Assembly: GCF_030817655.1 (NCBI RefSeq)
Contig: NZ_JAUSZM010000003.1
Span: 10,354,001 to 10,418,000, forward strand
Direction: 5' to 3'
DNA length: 64,000 bases
DNA from: Streptomyces sp. V4I2
Lineage (GTDB): Bacteria; Actinomycetota; Actinomycetes; Streptomycetales; Streptomycetaceae
Shown: piece after piece, positions 10,080 to 18,185 of the stretch
Numbering within the stretch: position 1 is the stretch's first letter
Layout: each line of letters starts with the position of its first letter
The notes under the pieces: generated by a model
Seen by the model: the letters and a program-made list of their open reading frames with translations, nothing else
What the model was told of the DNA's origin: nothing
Databases searched by the model: none
Program-made: the position numbers and the translations under genes

Positions 10080-12005
10080 TTGCACAAGAGAAGAGTGCGG
10101 CTCCGTCCCTCGGTCGCCCTTGCGATCGGCGCGCTGGTAGCAGGGAGCCTTGCTACGCTGCCGTTCACTGCGCTGGCCGAGGGTGCCGGCGACTCCCACG
10201 GCGACTCCCGGCAGCAGGACTTCATGGCGGCAGCCGCTGAGTACCACGTTCCCGTCAGCGTCCTGCTCGGCGTGGCCTACCAGGAGTCAGGGTGGCAGTC
10301 ACACGGCGCACAGCCCAGCACCGACGGCGGCTTTGGGCCCATGCACCTCACCGACGTCACCCCGGCCATGCTCGCCGGAGGTGACGCGGGTGCCGCGGGA
10401 CGCAGTGACCTTGCCTCCCTCGCCTCGAATCCGGCCCTGCACACGCTGCAGGCTGCCGCGAAACTCACCGGACAGAGCCCGGAGACACTGCGGAAGGACC
10501 CCGCAGAGAACATTCGAGGCGGTGCGGCGCTACTTGCCTCCTATGCGAAGCAGGTAACTGACGGCACGCCGGCAGACCCGTCGCAGTGGTACGGCGCCGT
10601 GGCCCGCTACAGCCAGTCGCCCCAGAGGCAGGGGGCCGTTCGCTTCGCGAACCGCGTCTACGGCACCATCCGCAACGGAGCTGCCCGTGTCACCGACGAC
10701 GGTCAGCAGGTCCGGCTGAAAGCCAGCCCTTCGGTGCGGACTGCAGATGCGCAGATCGACCAGTTGCGGCTCAAGGCCACGACAGACGCCGACACCGAAT
10801 GTCCGTCGACGGTGGCCTGCACCTTTGTCGCCGGCTCTCCGGCCGGCGGCCAGGTCTCGAACCGGCCCGCCAACGGCATACGGATCGACACCATCGTCAT
10901 TCACGACCTGGAGGGCTCCTACGACTCCGGGGTCGCGGGACTCGCAGACCCGAAGAACGTCGCCTCGACGCACTATGTGATGCGGTCCTCGGACGGTGCG
11001 GTGACGCAGATGGTGCCCACGAAGAACATCGCCTTCCACGCGGGCAACTACTCCACGAACCTGCACTCCATCGGTATCGAGCATGAGGGATACGCCGTGC
11101 AGGGCGCGACCTGGTACACCGAGGCGCAGTACCAGGCCACGGCTGACCTCGTGACGTACCTTGCGGACCGTTTCGACATCCCCCTGGACCGTCAGCACAT
11201 CGTGGGCCACGACAACGTTGCCGGGCCGAACTCCTCGCTGGTGTCCGGCATGCACTGGGATCCGGGCAACGGCTGGGACTGGGACCACTTCATGCGTCTG
11301 CTCGGCCGTCCCATCAGTGGACTGCACAGCGTCCCGTCCGAGGGCTCGGTCGTATCCATCGACCCGCCCTTCGACGACAATGTGCAGACGGTCCAGGTCT
11401 GCCCGTCCGACGATCCGACGGGCGCCACGACATCCTGCACAGACAAGCAGCAGGCGTCGAACTTCGTGTACCTGCGCACCGCTCCCGACGCGGAGGCACC
11501 TCTCTTCGGTGACCAGGCGATCCACGGGACCGCTGCCGGCACGAATCGAATCAACGACTGGGGCAGCACCGCACAGGCCGGCCAGCAGTTCGTCGTCGCC
11601 GAGGTTCAGGGCGACTGGACTGCCGTCTGGTACAGCGGCGCCAAGGTCTGGTTCCACAACCCCGCAGGCAAAAACACCCGGCCCGTCTACGGCGTGAAGA
11701 TCATCGAGCCCGCAGGCACCACACCCGTGGCCGTCTACGGATCCAGCTACCCGGACAAGTCCGAGTACCCCGCCGGCCTGGGCGCGTCGACGCAAGCACC
11801 GTTGAGCATGTACTCGGTTCCGGCGGGCCAGGCCTACGTCGCCACCCAGCCGGCGACAGCCACCGACGACTACTTCGCCTCATCCGGAACGGTCGTCATC
11901 GGCAGCAAGAAGATGTACACCATCCAGTACAACCACCGCGTGGCACTCGTCTACGCCAATGACGTCACCGCGACCACCGCCACACGGCACTGGGAAGACA
12001 ACTAG
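10080..12005 (+). CDS. secreted N-acetylmuramoyl-L-alanine amidase with N-terminal SLT-like domain
   Basis: A 641-residue secreted cell-wall hydrolase. Residues 1-33 form a signal peptide (basic MHKRRVRLRP, hydrophobic core, cleavage after TALA). Residues about 48-175 resemble a lytic-transglycosylase-type domain (GVAYQESGWQS with a candidate catalytic Glu, then GGFGPMHLTD). Residues about 265-410 form an Amidase_2/PGRP-type domain with zinc-ligand-like His in IVIHDLEG (about 274), in NIAFHAGNY, and in the GMHWDPG segment. A C-terminal SH3-like region follows (about 455-540). The start is a TTG preceded by AAGGATC. The TAG stop coincides with the left target-site copy of an IS630 insertion, but removing the element also gives TAG, so the protein is intact. 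Confidence 0.9.
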   Translation: MHKRRVRLRPSVALAIGALVAGSLATLPFTALAEGAGDSHGDSRQQDFMAAAAEYHVPVSVLLGVAYQESGWQSHGAQPSTDGGFGPMHLTDVTPAMLAGGDAGAAGRSDLASLASNPALHTLQAAAKLTGQSPETLRKDPAENIRGGAALLASYAKQVTDGTPADPSQWYGAVARYSQSPQRQGAVRFANRVYGTIRNGAARVTDDGQQVRLKASPSVRTADAQIDQLRLKATTDADTECPSTVACTFVAGSPAGGQVSNRPANGIRIDTIVIHDLEGSYDSGVAGLADPKNVASTHYVMRSSDGAVTQMVPTKNIAFHAGNYSTNLHSIGIEHEGYAVQGATWYTEAQYQATADLVTYLADRFDIPLDRQHIVGHDNVAGPNSSLVSGMHWDPGNGWDWDHFMRLLGRPISGLHSVPSEGSVVSIDPPFDDNVQTVQVCPSDDPTGATTSCTDKQQASNFVYLRTAPDAEAPLFGDQAIHGTAAGTNRINDWGSTAQAGQQFVVAEVQGDWTAVWYSGAKVWFHNPAGKNTRPVYGVKIIEPAGTTPVAVYGSSYPDKSEYPAGLGASTQAPLSMYSVPAGQAYVATQPATATDDYFASSGTVVIGSKKMYTIQYNHRVALVYANDVTATTATRHWEDN

Positions 12006-13230
12006 TGCCGCGTCAGGCAACGTTCGCCCTGTCGACGACGGCGCGTAGGCGCTGGTCGTCGGCGTGGTGGTTTCGCCAGATGATGTAGCGGCGGATCATG
12101 CTGCCCTGTTCCTTGTGGGTGGCGTGGTCGGTGCCGTCGAGGGTGAAGTAGCGCAGGGCGGTGAACTGGGCTTCGATGCGGTTGAGCCAGGAGCTGTTGG
12201 TCGGGGTGTAGGCGATTTCGACGTTGTTCGCGGCCGCCCAGGTGCCGACCCGCTGGCATTTCTTCGTGGTCAGGTGCGGGGAGAAGTTGTCACAGACGAT
12301 CGCGATGCGGACGTCGACCGGGTAGAGGGTGCGCAGGTAGCGGCAGAACTCCAGGAACTGCGTCCGCCTCTTGATCGGCTTGATGTGGCCGTAGAGCTTG
12401 TCTTTGGCCAGGTCCAGGGCGGCGAACAGGTGCCGTACTCCGCCGTAGCGGTTGTAGGTGGCCCGGCGTCTGCGGCGGGGGTCGCGGTCGGGGTCCTTGT
12501 GCCTGCCGCCGCGCTCGGCCCACTGCCGGCCGGGGTGGGGCATCAGGTTGAGCGGACCGAACTCGTCCATGCAGAAGACCACTTCGGGCTCGTCGTCCTC
12601 GGGTATCACCTCGCCGTCGGCGATCGCGTAGAGGTGCTCGACGCGGGCCTTCTTGGCGGCGTAGTCCGGGTCTCGGGAGGTCTTCCAGGTCTTCAGGCGT
12701 TGAAAGGAGACGCCTTCCTCGCGGAGCAGGATGCGCAGGCCCTCGTGGCTGATGTCGTCGACCACCCCCTCGGCGACCAGGAAGTCCGCCAGCTTGGTCA
12801 GGCTCCAGGTGGAAAACGGCAGGTCGTGCTCGGTGGGCTTGGACTTGGCGATCTTCTTGATCTCGCGGCGCTCGGGCAGCGTGAAGGTCTTCGGCCGGCC
12901 GCCCTTGTACTTGGGGTAGAGGGAGTCGAAGCCATCGGTGTTGAAGTTGTGGATCACATCGCGGACCCGGTCGTCGCTGGTGAACGACACTTCGGCGATC
13001 CTCGCCACGGGCATGCCCTGCGCGGACAGCAGGATCATCTGGGCCCGCCGCCAGGTCACCACCGACCCGGTGCCTCTGCGGATGATCCGCAGCAGCCGCC
13101 GGCCCTCGTCGTCATCGATCTCCCGAACCTGTACTCGTTCTGCCACGAGGACAGCATGGCGTGTCCGCGCCGCCCGGACCGACACCCGGACGGCGCGTCA
13201 CAACAGGGCGAACGATGCCTGATGCGGCAC
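12005..13230. mobile_element. IS630-family insertion sequence
   Basis: A 1226-base element with near-perfect terminal inverted repeats of about 29 bases (left end reads GTGCCGCGTCAGGCAACG; the inverted right end reads GTGCCGCATCAGGCATCG). It is flanked on both sides by TA (12003-12004 and 13231-13232), the target duplication typical of the IS630/Tc1/mariner superfamily. The wider target reads CTAG. It carries one transposase gene on the minus strand and landed in the stop codon of the amidase gene. Confidence 0.92.
12013..13185 (-). CDS. IS630-family transposase
   Basis: A 390-residue transposase. The N-terminal half contains helix-turn-helix segments (WRRAQMILLSAQGMPVARIA) and the GGRPKTF linker. 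The DDE catalytic domain is visible as FCMDEFG (first Asp), IVCDNFSPH (second Asp) and NRIEAQF (Glu), with the family's TPTNSSWLN before the Glu. The given start is a GTG at 13185; another in-frame GTG lies at 13146, and neither has a strong ribosome-binding site. The stop lies inside the left terminal inverted repeat. The gene appears complete. Confidence 0.9.
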   Translation of the reverse strand: MSVRAARTRHAVLVAERVQVREIDDDEGRRLLRIIRRGTGSVVTWRRAQMILLSAQGMPVARIAEVSFTSDDRVRDVIHNFNTDGFDSLYPKYKGGRPKTFTLPERREIKKIAKSKPTEHDLPFSTWSLTKLADFLVAEGVVDDISHEGLRILLREEGVSFQRLKTWKTSRDPDYAAKKARVEHLYAIADGEVIPEDDEPEVVFCMDEFGPLNLMPHPGRQWAERGGRHKDPDRDPRRRRRATYNRYGGVRHLFAALDLAKDKLYGHIKPIKRRTQFLEFCRYLRTLYPVDVRIAIVCDNFSPHLTTKKCQRVGTWAAANNVEIAYTPTNSSWLNRIEAQFTALRYFTLDGTDHATHKEQGSMIRRYIIWRNHHADDQRLRAVVDRANVA

Positions 13231-13233
13231 TAG

Positions 13234-13450
13234 TCTGTGTTTGCGGAAATTTTGACCGCGTGACACAACGATGTCCGACTGCCGCCAGCAAGGTCGTCCT
13301 TCGGTGATCATGCTGGCGGCGGCTTCGTTCGCTTCCAGCAGCAGTACCGGTCTGCGAGTTCGGGAGGCATCTGGCGTGTGGATGCGTCAGGAATGTTGAC
13401 GTGCACTGACGTCACCGGGCAGAGGTGGGCAGGCGTACGACGTCGGCCTC
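13234..13450. other. amidase downstream region displaced by the IS630 element
   Basis: No gene seen. It holds the hairpin at 13282-13319, which would have lain just after the amidase stop before the IS630 insertion, and runs into the folD remnant. Confidence 0.4.
13282..13319 (+). terminator. hairpin, probable original terminator of the amidase gene
   Basis: Perfect nine-base arms CCGCCAGCA (13282-13290) and TGCTGGCGG (13311-13319) with a 20-base loop. Without the IS630 insertion it would lie about 50 bases after the amidase stop codon. Confidence 0.4.
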
Positions 13451-13600
13451 GCCGGCAAGCATGCAGTCGTGGTGGGTCGCAGCGCGATTCCCGGCAAACC
13501 GGCCGGGATGCTCCTTCACTCCGGATCCCGGCGGTGTCGGGCCGATGACCATTGCCGTCCTGCTAGCGCAGACCGTGGAAGCCGCCGCGAACCGGCTCGG
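13451..13600 (+). pseudogene. folD: remnant of folD (methylenetetrahydrofolate dehydrogenase/cyclohydrolase)
   Basis: One frame reads AGKHAVVVGRSAIPGKPAGM, the conserved nucleotide-binding core of FolD. About 20 bases later a second frame reads TPDPGGVGPMTIAVLLAQTV, the family's C-terminal signature. In intact FolD these motifs are about 70 residues apart, so the remnant has an internal deletion and a frameshift and lacks its N-terminal half. A working copy is presumably elsewhere in the genome. Confidence 0.7.
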
Positions 13601-13750
13601 CACGCGGCACCCCACCCGCCGGCCGCAGCCGCCTTCCACGCACCGGATCCATTCAGGCCGGCTCGCCCCCGGCCCCCGGCCCCCCAGCCCCCCGGCGCCG
13701 ACACACTCGTCGAAGTCGGCATGGCACCGTGTGAATGAGAAGGGGAAGCT

Positions 13751-14620
13751 ATGGCAGACCGAGCAGCACTGGCGGCGTTCCTGCGGGCGCGCCGAGAGGC
13801 ACTGCAGCCTGAGGACGTGGGTCTGCCCCGTGGACGTCGCAGGCGCACGGGTGGACTGCGCCGCGAGGAAGTCGCGGCCCTGGGCGACATATCAGTCGAC
13901 TACTACAGCCGGCTCGAACAACCGCGGGGTCCTCACCCGTCTGAACAGGTGCTTGCCGCAATAGCCCGAGGTCTGCATCTGTCGTTGGAAGAGCGAGACC
14001 ATCTGTTTTGGATCGCCGGCCACACCGCACCTCGCCGGGTGCGGCGCGGTGACCACATCAGTCCAGGAATCATGCGCATCCTGGACCGTCTGGAAGACAC
14101 CCCCGCCCAGGTGATGAACCACCTTGGCGAAACCCTGAAGCAAACACGGCCCGCGGTTGCGCTCCTGGGCAACGAGACCGCCTACACGGGCTTGGCGCGC
14201 AGCGCCCACTACCGCTGGTTCACCGACCCGGCCTCCCGGCTCGTACATCCCGAGAGCGATCACGCCGCACAGAGCCGTCTGATGGCAGCGGACCTCCACG
14301 TCGCTTATACACACGACGGCGAAGACTCCCGTGCCGCGAAGCTGGTTGACGCACTCAACCAGGAGAGCCCCGAATTCGTCGGCCTGTGGCACGAGCACCT
14401 TGTCCTGGGGCCCCACTGCGCCTCCAAACGCTTTCTGCACTCACAGGTCGGGGCGCTTGAACTGCACTGCCAGACGCTCGTGGACCCGGAGCAGTCGCAG
14501 CGGCTCGTCGTCTACACAGCGGTACCGGGCACGGAGAGCCACACCAACCTGCAACTCCTGTCTCTGCTGCCCATCGCGGAGGGGACGGCGAGTTCGGTCA
14601 ACCCGGCCCGCCCCTGGTGA
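13751..14620 (+). CDS. MmyB-type XRE transcriptional regulator
   Basis: A 289-residue regulator. The N terminus has the family's LAAFLRARRE and RRTGGLRREEVAALGDIS signatures and an XRE-type helix-turn-helix (about 35-90, with SVDYYSRLEQPRG). The C-terminal ligand-binding-like domain (about 105-280) includes NETAYTGLARSAHYRWFTDP and the WHEHLV and HPEVG-like segment (here HSQVGALEL). This MmyB family is abundant in Streptomyces and often sits next to SDR genes that it controls. The nearest SDR here (15648) is only a fragment. ATG at 13751 follows AAGGGGAAG. Confidence 0.9.
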   Translation: MADRAALAAFLRARREALQPEDVGLPRGRRRRTGGLRREEVAALGDISVDYYSRLEQPRGPHPSEQVLAAIARGLHLSLEERDHLFWIAGHTAPRRVRRGDHISPGIMRILDRLEDTPAQVMNHLGETLKQTRPAVALLGNETAYTGLARSAHYRWFTDPASRLVHPESDHAAQSRLMAADLHVAYTHDGEDSRAAKLVDALNQESPEFVGLWHEHLVLGPHCASKRFLHSQVGALELHCQTLVDPEQSQRLVVYTAVPGTESHTNLQLLSLLPIAEGTASSVNPARPW

Positions 14621-14827
14621 CGACGAGTACCTGCGCCTTCACAGCACGCCGACCGGACAGCTCGTCCGCATGTGACGAGGGCCTTCGCGGGGACCGCTGT
14701 CACAGATGCGGCGGCGATGCTGTCAATACGTACAGCAGGTATGTCCTCGTCGACAGGAAGCTCAACCCAGCGTGCGCAGCACAGGATCCAGTGACCAGGA
14801 AGTGCCAAGACAGGCAGGCGATGAAGC

Positions 14828-15217
14828 GTGATCAGCAAGCAGAACAACGTCCAGGTCTTCCGGATCACCGCGGCGCGGAAGGGGCTGAACGAGGACGTCC
14901 GCGGTCGGCAGCGACGCTACGTCATTGCCATGTCGGTGCGTACGGTGTCGGTGATCCTGGCTGCCACTCTGTGGAACGTCGAACGGCCCGTTGCGCTTGT
15001 CGCGCTGGTCCTTGGTATCGGCCTGCCCTACATCGCCGTCGTCATCGCCAACGGGGGCCGCGAGAAAGCCCCGGCATCCCAGGCGTCGTTCGTCCCCGCA
15101 CCGTCCCGTCTCGTGATCGCTCCGCCGCGGCACGAGGGTTCTGCGGCGTCGGCCCCCGAGGACATGGCCCCCGGGGCGGCCACGACCTTGCGACCCGAAC
15201 CGAATGATGGGAACTGA
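14828..15217 (+). CDS. DUF3099 membrane protein
   Basis: A 129-residue protein matching DUF3099. It has an N-terminal VFRITAARKGLNEDVRGRQR, then two hydrophobic segments (about residues 31-48, YVIAMSVRTVSVILAATLWN, and 52-72, ALVALVLGIGLPYIAVVIAN) separated by a short RPVAL turn, and a polar proline/alanine-rich tail. It is an inner-membrane protein of unknown function found throughout Streptomyces. The start is a GTG at 14828. It is followed by the convergent ArsR remnant. Confidence 0.85.
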   Translation: MISKQNNVQVFRITAARKGLNEDVRGRQRRYVIAMSVRTVSVILAATLWNVERPVALVALVLGIGLPYIAVVIANGGREKAPASQASFVPAPSRLVIAPPRHEGSAASAPEDMAPGAATTLRPEPNDGN

Positions 15218-15238
15218 GTGGTCGGCCCCGGATGACCA

Positions 15239-15611
15239 TCACTTGGTCGCGGTGACGTCTTCGCCGATACGGTCGGCGGCCGCCACGGAGAGCAGTGCTG
15301 CCATCAGGTGTGGGAACCGGGTGTCAAGGTCGGTACGGCGCAGTTGGACGAAGCAGCGGGTGCCTTCCTGACGGGTGCGGGTGATGCCCGCGTCCCGCAG
15401 GACTTTCAGATGGTGACTCAAGGTGGATTTACCAACGCGTGTCCGCAGTTCCCCCAGCCACGTTCTGGCCATCGGCCAGTAGCCGCAGGAGACCGAGCCG
15501 GATCGGGTCGCTGAGCGCGGCGAGCACGCGGATGAGTGTGATGTCGCCGGGGTCGGGGTGTTGGGGGTCTCTCGTACCCACATGCAACGTCAATCGATAT
15601 TCGACGAACAT
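15239..15611 (-). pseudogene. ArsR-family regulator, frameshifted
   Basis: From the ATG at 15611 the first frame encodes a typical ArsR N terminus (DITLIRVLAALSDPIRLGLL, then RLLADGQNVA). At about 15450, in a GGCTGGGGGAAC stretch, the reading must shift to continue with the winged-helix core and C terminus (ELRTRVGKSTLSHHLKVLRD, then FVQLRRTDLDTRFPHLM). Adding one base restores a normal protein of about 124 residues. The gene is divergent from the SDR fragment at 15648, a common arrangement in which the ArsR protein represses the reductase. It is either a fresh mutation or a sequencing error in a G-run. Confidence 0.75.
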
Positions 15612-15647
15612 CGAACACTGGGGTGTGCTGTGTCCGTACCAGAGCCG

Positions 15648-15815
15648 ATGAACAGTCACTTCGCCGATCAAGTCGTGATCGTGACCGGAGCCGGATCGGG
15701 GATCGGACGCGCGACCGCAGCCATGTTCGCCGGCGCGGGCGCTCACGTTCTGGGGGTCGGCCGCCGGCCAGACGTCCTCGCGGAGAGCGCCGCGCAGCAT
15801 CCGTCCTACATTCCT
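15648..15815 (+). pseudogene. short-chain dehydrogenase, N-terminal fragment
   Basis: From ATG 15648 the frame encodes the first 55 or so residues of an SDR: VVIVTGAGSGIGRATAAMFA (the TGxxxGxG cofactor motif) and an AHVLGVGRRPD strand. The similarity ends near 15815, where unrelated DNA begins, and the catalytic YxxxK part is absent. The start lies 37 bases from the divergent ArsR gene, so the pair was probably one regulatory unit before truncation. Confidence 0.75.
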
Positions 15816-15831
15816 GAACGCCGGGTAGCTC

Positions 15832-16269
15832 TCACTCGCCGGGACTGTGCGGATGCCCGCTCTCTCCCGGGGCCCCGAGCAAGCCGAGCGCGGTCAGCAC
15901 GGTGACGCACAACGTCATCCAGGCGGTGAACGCGCTGCCGCTGTAAAGCACCGCACCGGCCGCCTGGACCCCTGCCGCGTGTGAAAGCACGCCCGCTACC
16001 ACCGCGACCAGCAGCGCCGATACTAAAGACAAGATCACAAGAAGCACCTGAACAGGAAACGTCGGCCTCAACAGTCGATCACCTTCCACGAAGGTGGTCG
16101 ACCAGTCGGCGGGCACCTCAGCTCGACCACCATATGCGATGGCCTGCTGAGGCTCCGCGACGATTAGAGACTCATCCAAGAGGGAGTTTGGCGGGGGTTG
16201 TTCAAGGTCACCACCACTCAGGATGGCCGTGCGGGCAGTGCCGCCCAACAGCGCGGTCAGGCAACCCAT
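15832..16269 (-). CDS. hypothetical small membrane protein
   Basis: 145 residues that I do not recognise as a family. The N-terminal half is soluble. The second half has two clear hydrophobic segments (VQVLLVILSLVSALLVAVVA and a second around AFTAWMTLCVTVLTALGLLG). The only ATG (16269) lies 13 bases from the end of the IS5 element, so the original start may have been upstream and lost. Codon use is GC-rich like its neighbours. It might instead be the tail of a larger membrane protein truncated by the IS. Confidence 0.45.
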   Translation of the reverse strand: MGCLTALLGGTARTAILSGGDLEQPPPNSLLDESLIVAEPQQAIAYGGRAEVPADWSTTFVEGDRLLRPTFPVQVLLVILSLVSALLVAVVAGVLSHAAGVQAAGAVLYSGSAFTAWMTLCVTVLTALGLLGAPGESGHPHSPGE

Positions 16270-16359
16270 CGGACGTCCCCTAGGTCCTGTCTGGAGCTCG
16301 GATCAGGAGTTCGGTAGATCGCCTGCGCGCGGGGGCTCGGTCTTGATAGGCCGTCAGTC

Positions 16360-17345
16360 ATGGCGCGAGGCGATCTCACCGATGAGCAGTGGGCCCTGAT
16401 CGAGCCCCATCTCCCGATTGCCGCGGTTGGGCCCATCCCCGACCTGCGGAAACATTTCAACGCGGTGATGTGGCGGTTCCGGACCGGTAGCCCCTGGCGT
16501 GACCTGCCGACCGAGTTCGGGCCCTGGCAGAGCGCGTACGACCGCTTCCGGATCTGGGCGACGCGTGGCGTCTTCCAGGACCTGATGCACACAGTGATCG
16601 CCGAGGCCGCTGCCCGCGGCCAGGCTGATCTGGGCCTGGTCAGCGTGGACTCTGCGACCGCCCGGGCCCACCACCACGCCGCCGGGATGGCCCTGGACCC
16701 CGAGCAGTTGGCGGCCTTGGAAATGGCCGTCGAGGCCGAAAAGGGGGCGAGGACAAGGAGCAAAGAACGCAGGACGGACAGGCCGAGGACGAGGCGCGCG
16801 TCGAGCGGCGACGGGTCCACCGACGACACCGGGCCCGCTTGAAAGCCGCCGAGCTGGGGCGTTCCCGGGGCGGACTGACGAGCAAGATCCATGTGGCGGA
16901 CGACCGACGCTGTCGCCCGCTTGCGTTCGTCCTCACGCCCGGGCAGGCCGGCGACAGTCCGCAGTTCGCCCCGGTCCTGGAACGGGTGAAAGTGCGCGGC
17001 CCGGTCGGGCGCCCGCGGACCCGGCCGGATGCAGTGGCCGCGGACAAGGCGTACTCGTCCCGACGCAACCGCCGCTACCTGCGACAACGCGGGATCCGAG
17101 CCGTGATCCCGGAGAAGGCCGACCAGGCTGCGAACCGCAAGAAGCGTGGCAGGGCCGGCGGGCGGCCAGTCTCGCACGACGCGACACTCTACAAAGAGCG
17201 CAACACCGTGGAACGGTGCATCAACCGGCTGCGGAACTGGCGCGGTATCGCTACCCGGTACGACAAGACCCCGGAGAGCTACGAGGCCGGACTGCACCTG
17301 TGTGGTGCGATGCTCTGGCTCCGCAGCATCGCACCACACTCGTGA
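16360..17345 (+). CDS. IS5-family transposase made by programmed -1 frameshift
   Basis: The first frame (16360-16842) encodes the N-terminal DUF4096-like part (LTDEQWALIEPHLPIAAVGP, WRFRTGSPWRDLP) and the first catalytic Asp region (SVDSATARAHHH). The second frame supplies GRSRGGLTSKIHVADDRRCR, LAFVLTPGQ, ADKAYSS (second Asp) and ERCINRLRNWRGIATRYDK (Glu). A -1 slip on A AAG GGG at 16740-16746 joins them. The second frame is open from there, reading EDKEQRTQDG before the conserved core. The fused protein would be about 328 residues, the usual size for this group. The element looks intact. Confidence 0.85.
16740..16746 (+). other. slippery heptamer A AAG GGG
   Basis: In the transposase zero frame the codons read GAA AAG GGG, which fits X XXY YYZ exactly. 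Slippage by -1 enters the frame encoding the C-terminal catalytic half. Confidence 0.7.
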
Positions 17346-17482
17346 TTCGAATTCCAGACAGGGCCTAGTTCGCGAGCCTGGTCTTCCACCGACGGCCGCG
17401 CAGCGCAGCGCATCGCAAGACATCGGCATGACCTCGGGGCCAGGGTCTGGCGATGTCGAAGAGGACCGGTTTGAGCAGTACT

Positions 17483-17514
17483 CGGGCCGGCGTCCACCGG
17501 CGGGCGCCGGCCCG
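17483..17514 (-). terminator. hairpin terminator after the FAD-monooxygenase fragment
   Basis: Perfect ten-base arms CGGGCCGGCG (17483-17492) and CGCCGGCCCG (17505-17514) with a 12-base loop, 13 bases beyond the stop codon of the minus-strand gene. Confidence 0.55.
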
Positions 17515-17526
17515 GCCCTCAGGGGC

Positions 17527-18157
17527 TCACGTGACCGGGCCGGCGATCGCGGTGAGGAGTTCCGCGCGTGAGGGGCCCGGGTCGGAGTAGTGCGGCGCCT
17601 TGCGGCCGAGTTCGGCGACCTTTTCCGCCAGGCCGGGGTCGGTGAACGTCTCCTCGGCGGTCGCCAGCAGCGAGCCGGTGTCCGCGAAGGCCCGCAGCAG
17701 CTCGGGATCCCGCAGCTTGGCGGTGTCCAGCGCCCTCCTGAAGTGCCAGTCGCGGTCGTCGGTCTCGTACGGGATCGGGACGTCGCGTATGGCGGCGTCG
17801 ATCTCGGCGAGCCGGTGCCGGTCCCAGTCGGCCAGGGCCTGCTGGACCGGGGCCAGGGAGGTCCGGGTGAACTCGTCGAACCGCAGGGCGAGTTTCGCCG
17901 GCTCGTCGGGGCCCGACGTGCGCAGGAGGTCACGCAGGGCGGTGGCGTGCAGGGCGCCCATCGACATGCCCAGGCCGAAGAGTGGGTTGGTGGTCGCCCA
18001 GGCGTCGCCGACGCTCAGCACTCCGGTCGCCACCGGCCGGCCGCCGATCACGAACCGCCGGTGTCTGCTCTCCATGCCGGACATGGCCATGATCCCGCTG
18101 ATCGGCTCGCCTACCTCGGCCAGATATGCGACGTCGGGGAACAGCGCCACCGCGCGT
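17527..18157 (-). pseudogene. FAD-dependent monooxygenase, C-terminal fragment
   Basis: About 207 residues of a flavoprotein C-terminal half. The FAD-contact motif is visible as VLSVGDAWATTNPLFGLGMS, followed by a helix (GALHATALRDLLR) and a family-typical tail. The N-terminal dinucleotide-binding domain is missing, because the frame runs directly into the end of an IS3 element at 18158. The resemblance is to FAD-dependent oxidoreductases of the halogenase/styrene-monooxygenase type. The fragment on the far side of the IS belongs to a different gene, so sequence was deleted as well as interrupted. Confidence 0.75.
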
Positions 18158-18185
18158 TGAACCGCCCCGGGTTCGATAGAGATCT

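Larger units (their letters stand above)
16283..17365. mobile_element. IS5-family insertion sequence (IS427-like, two reading frames)
   Basis: About 1083 bases with imperfect terminal inverted repeats: the left end reads GGTCCTGTCTGGAGCTCGGA, and the inverted right end begins GGCCCTGTCTGGAATTCGAA. CTAG occurs at both outer boundaries (16280-16283 and 17365-17368), consistent with a TA-type target duplication. It separates the hypothetical membrane protein from the FAD-monooxygenase fragment. Confidence 0.88.

Noticed and set aside
12064..13233. 389-codon plus-strand frame inside the IS630 element
   Set aside because: Exact antisense of the transposase; Gly/Val-rich shadow with no domain.
16257..17933. 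558-codon minus-strand frame across the IS5 element and the FAD-monooxygenase fragment
   Set aside because: It crosses an IS boundary and is antisense to the transposase; the real monooxygenase frame is a different one.
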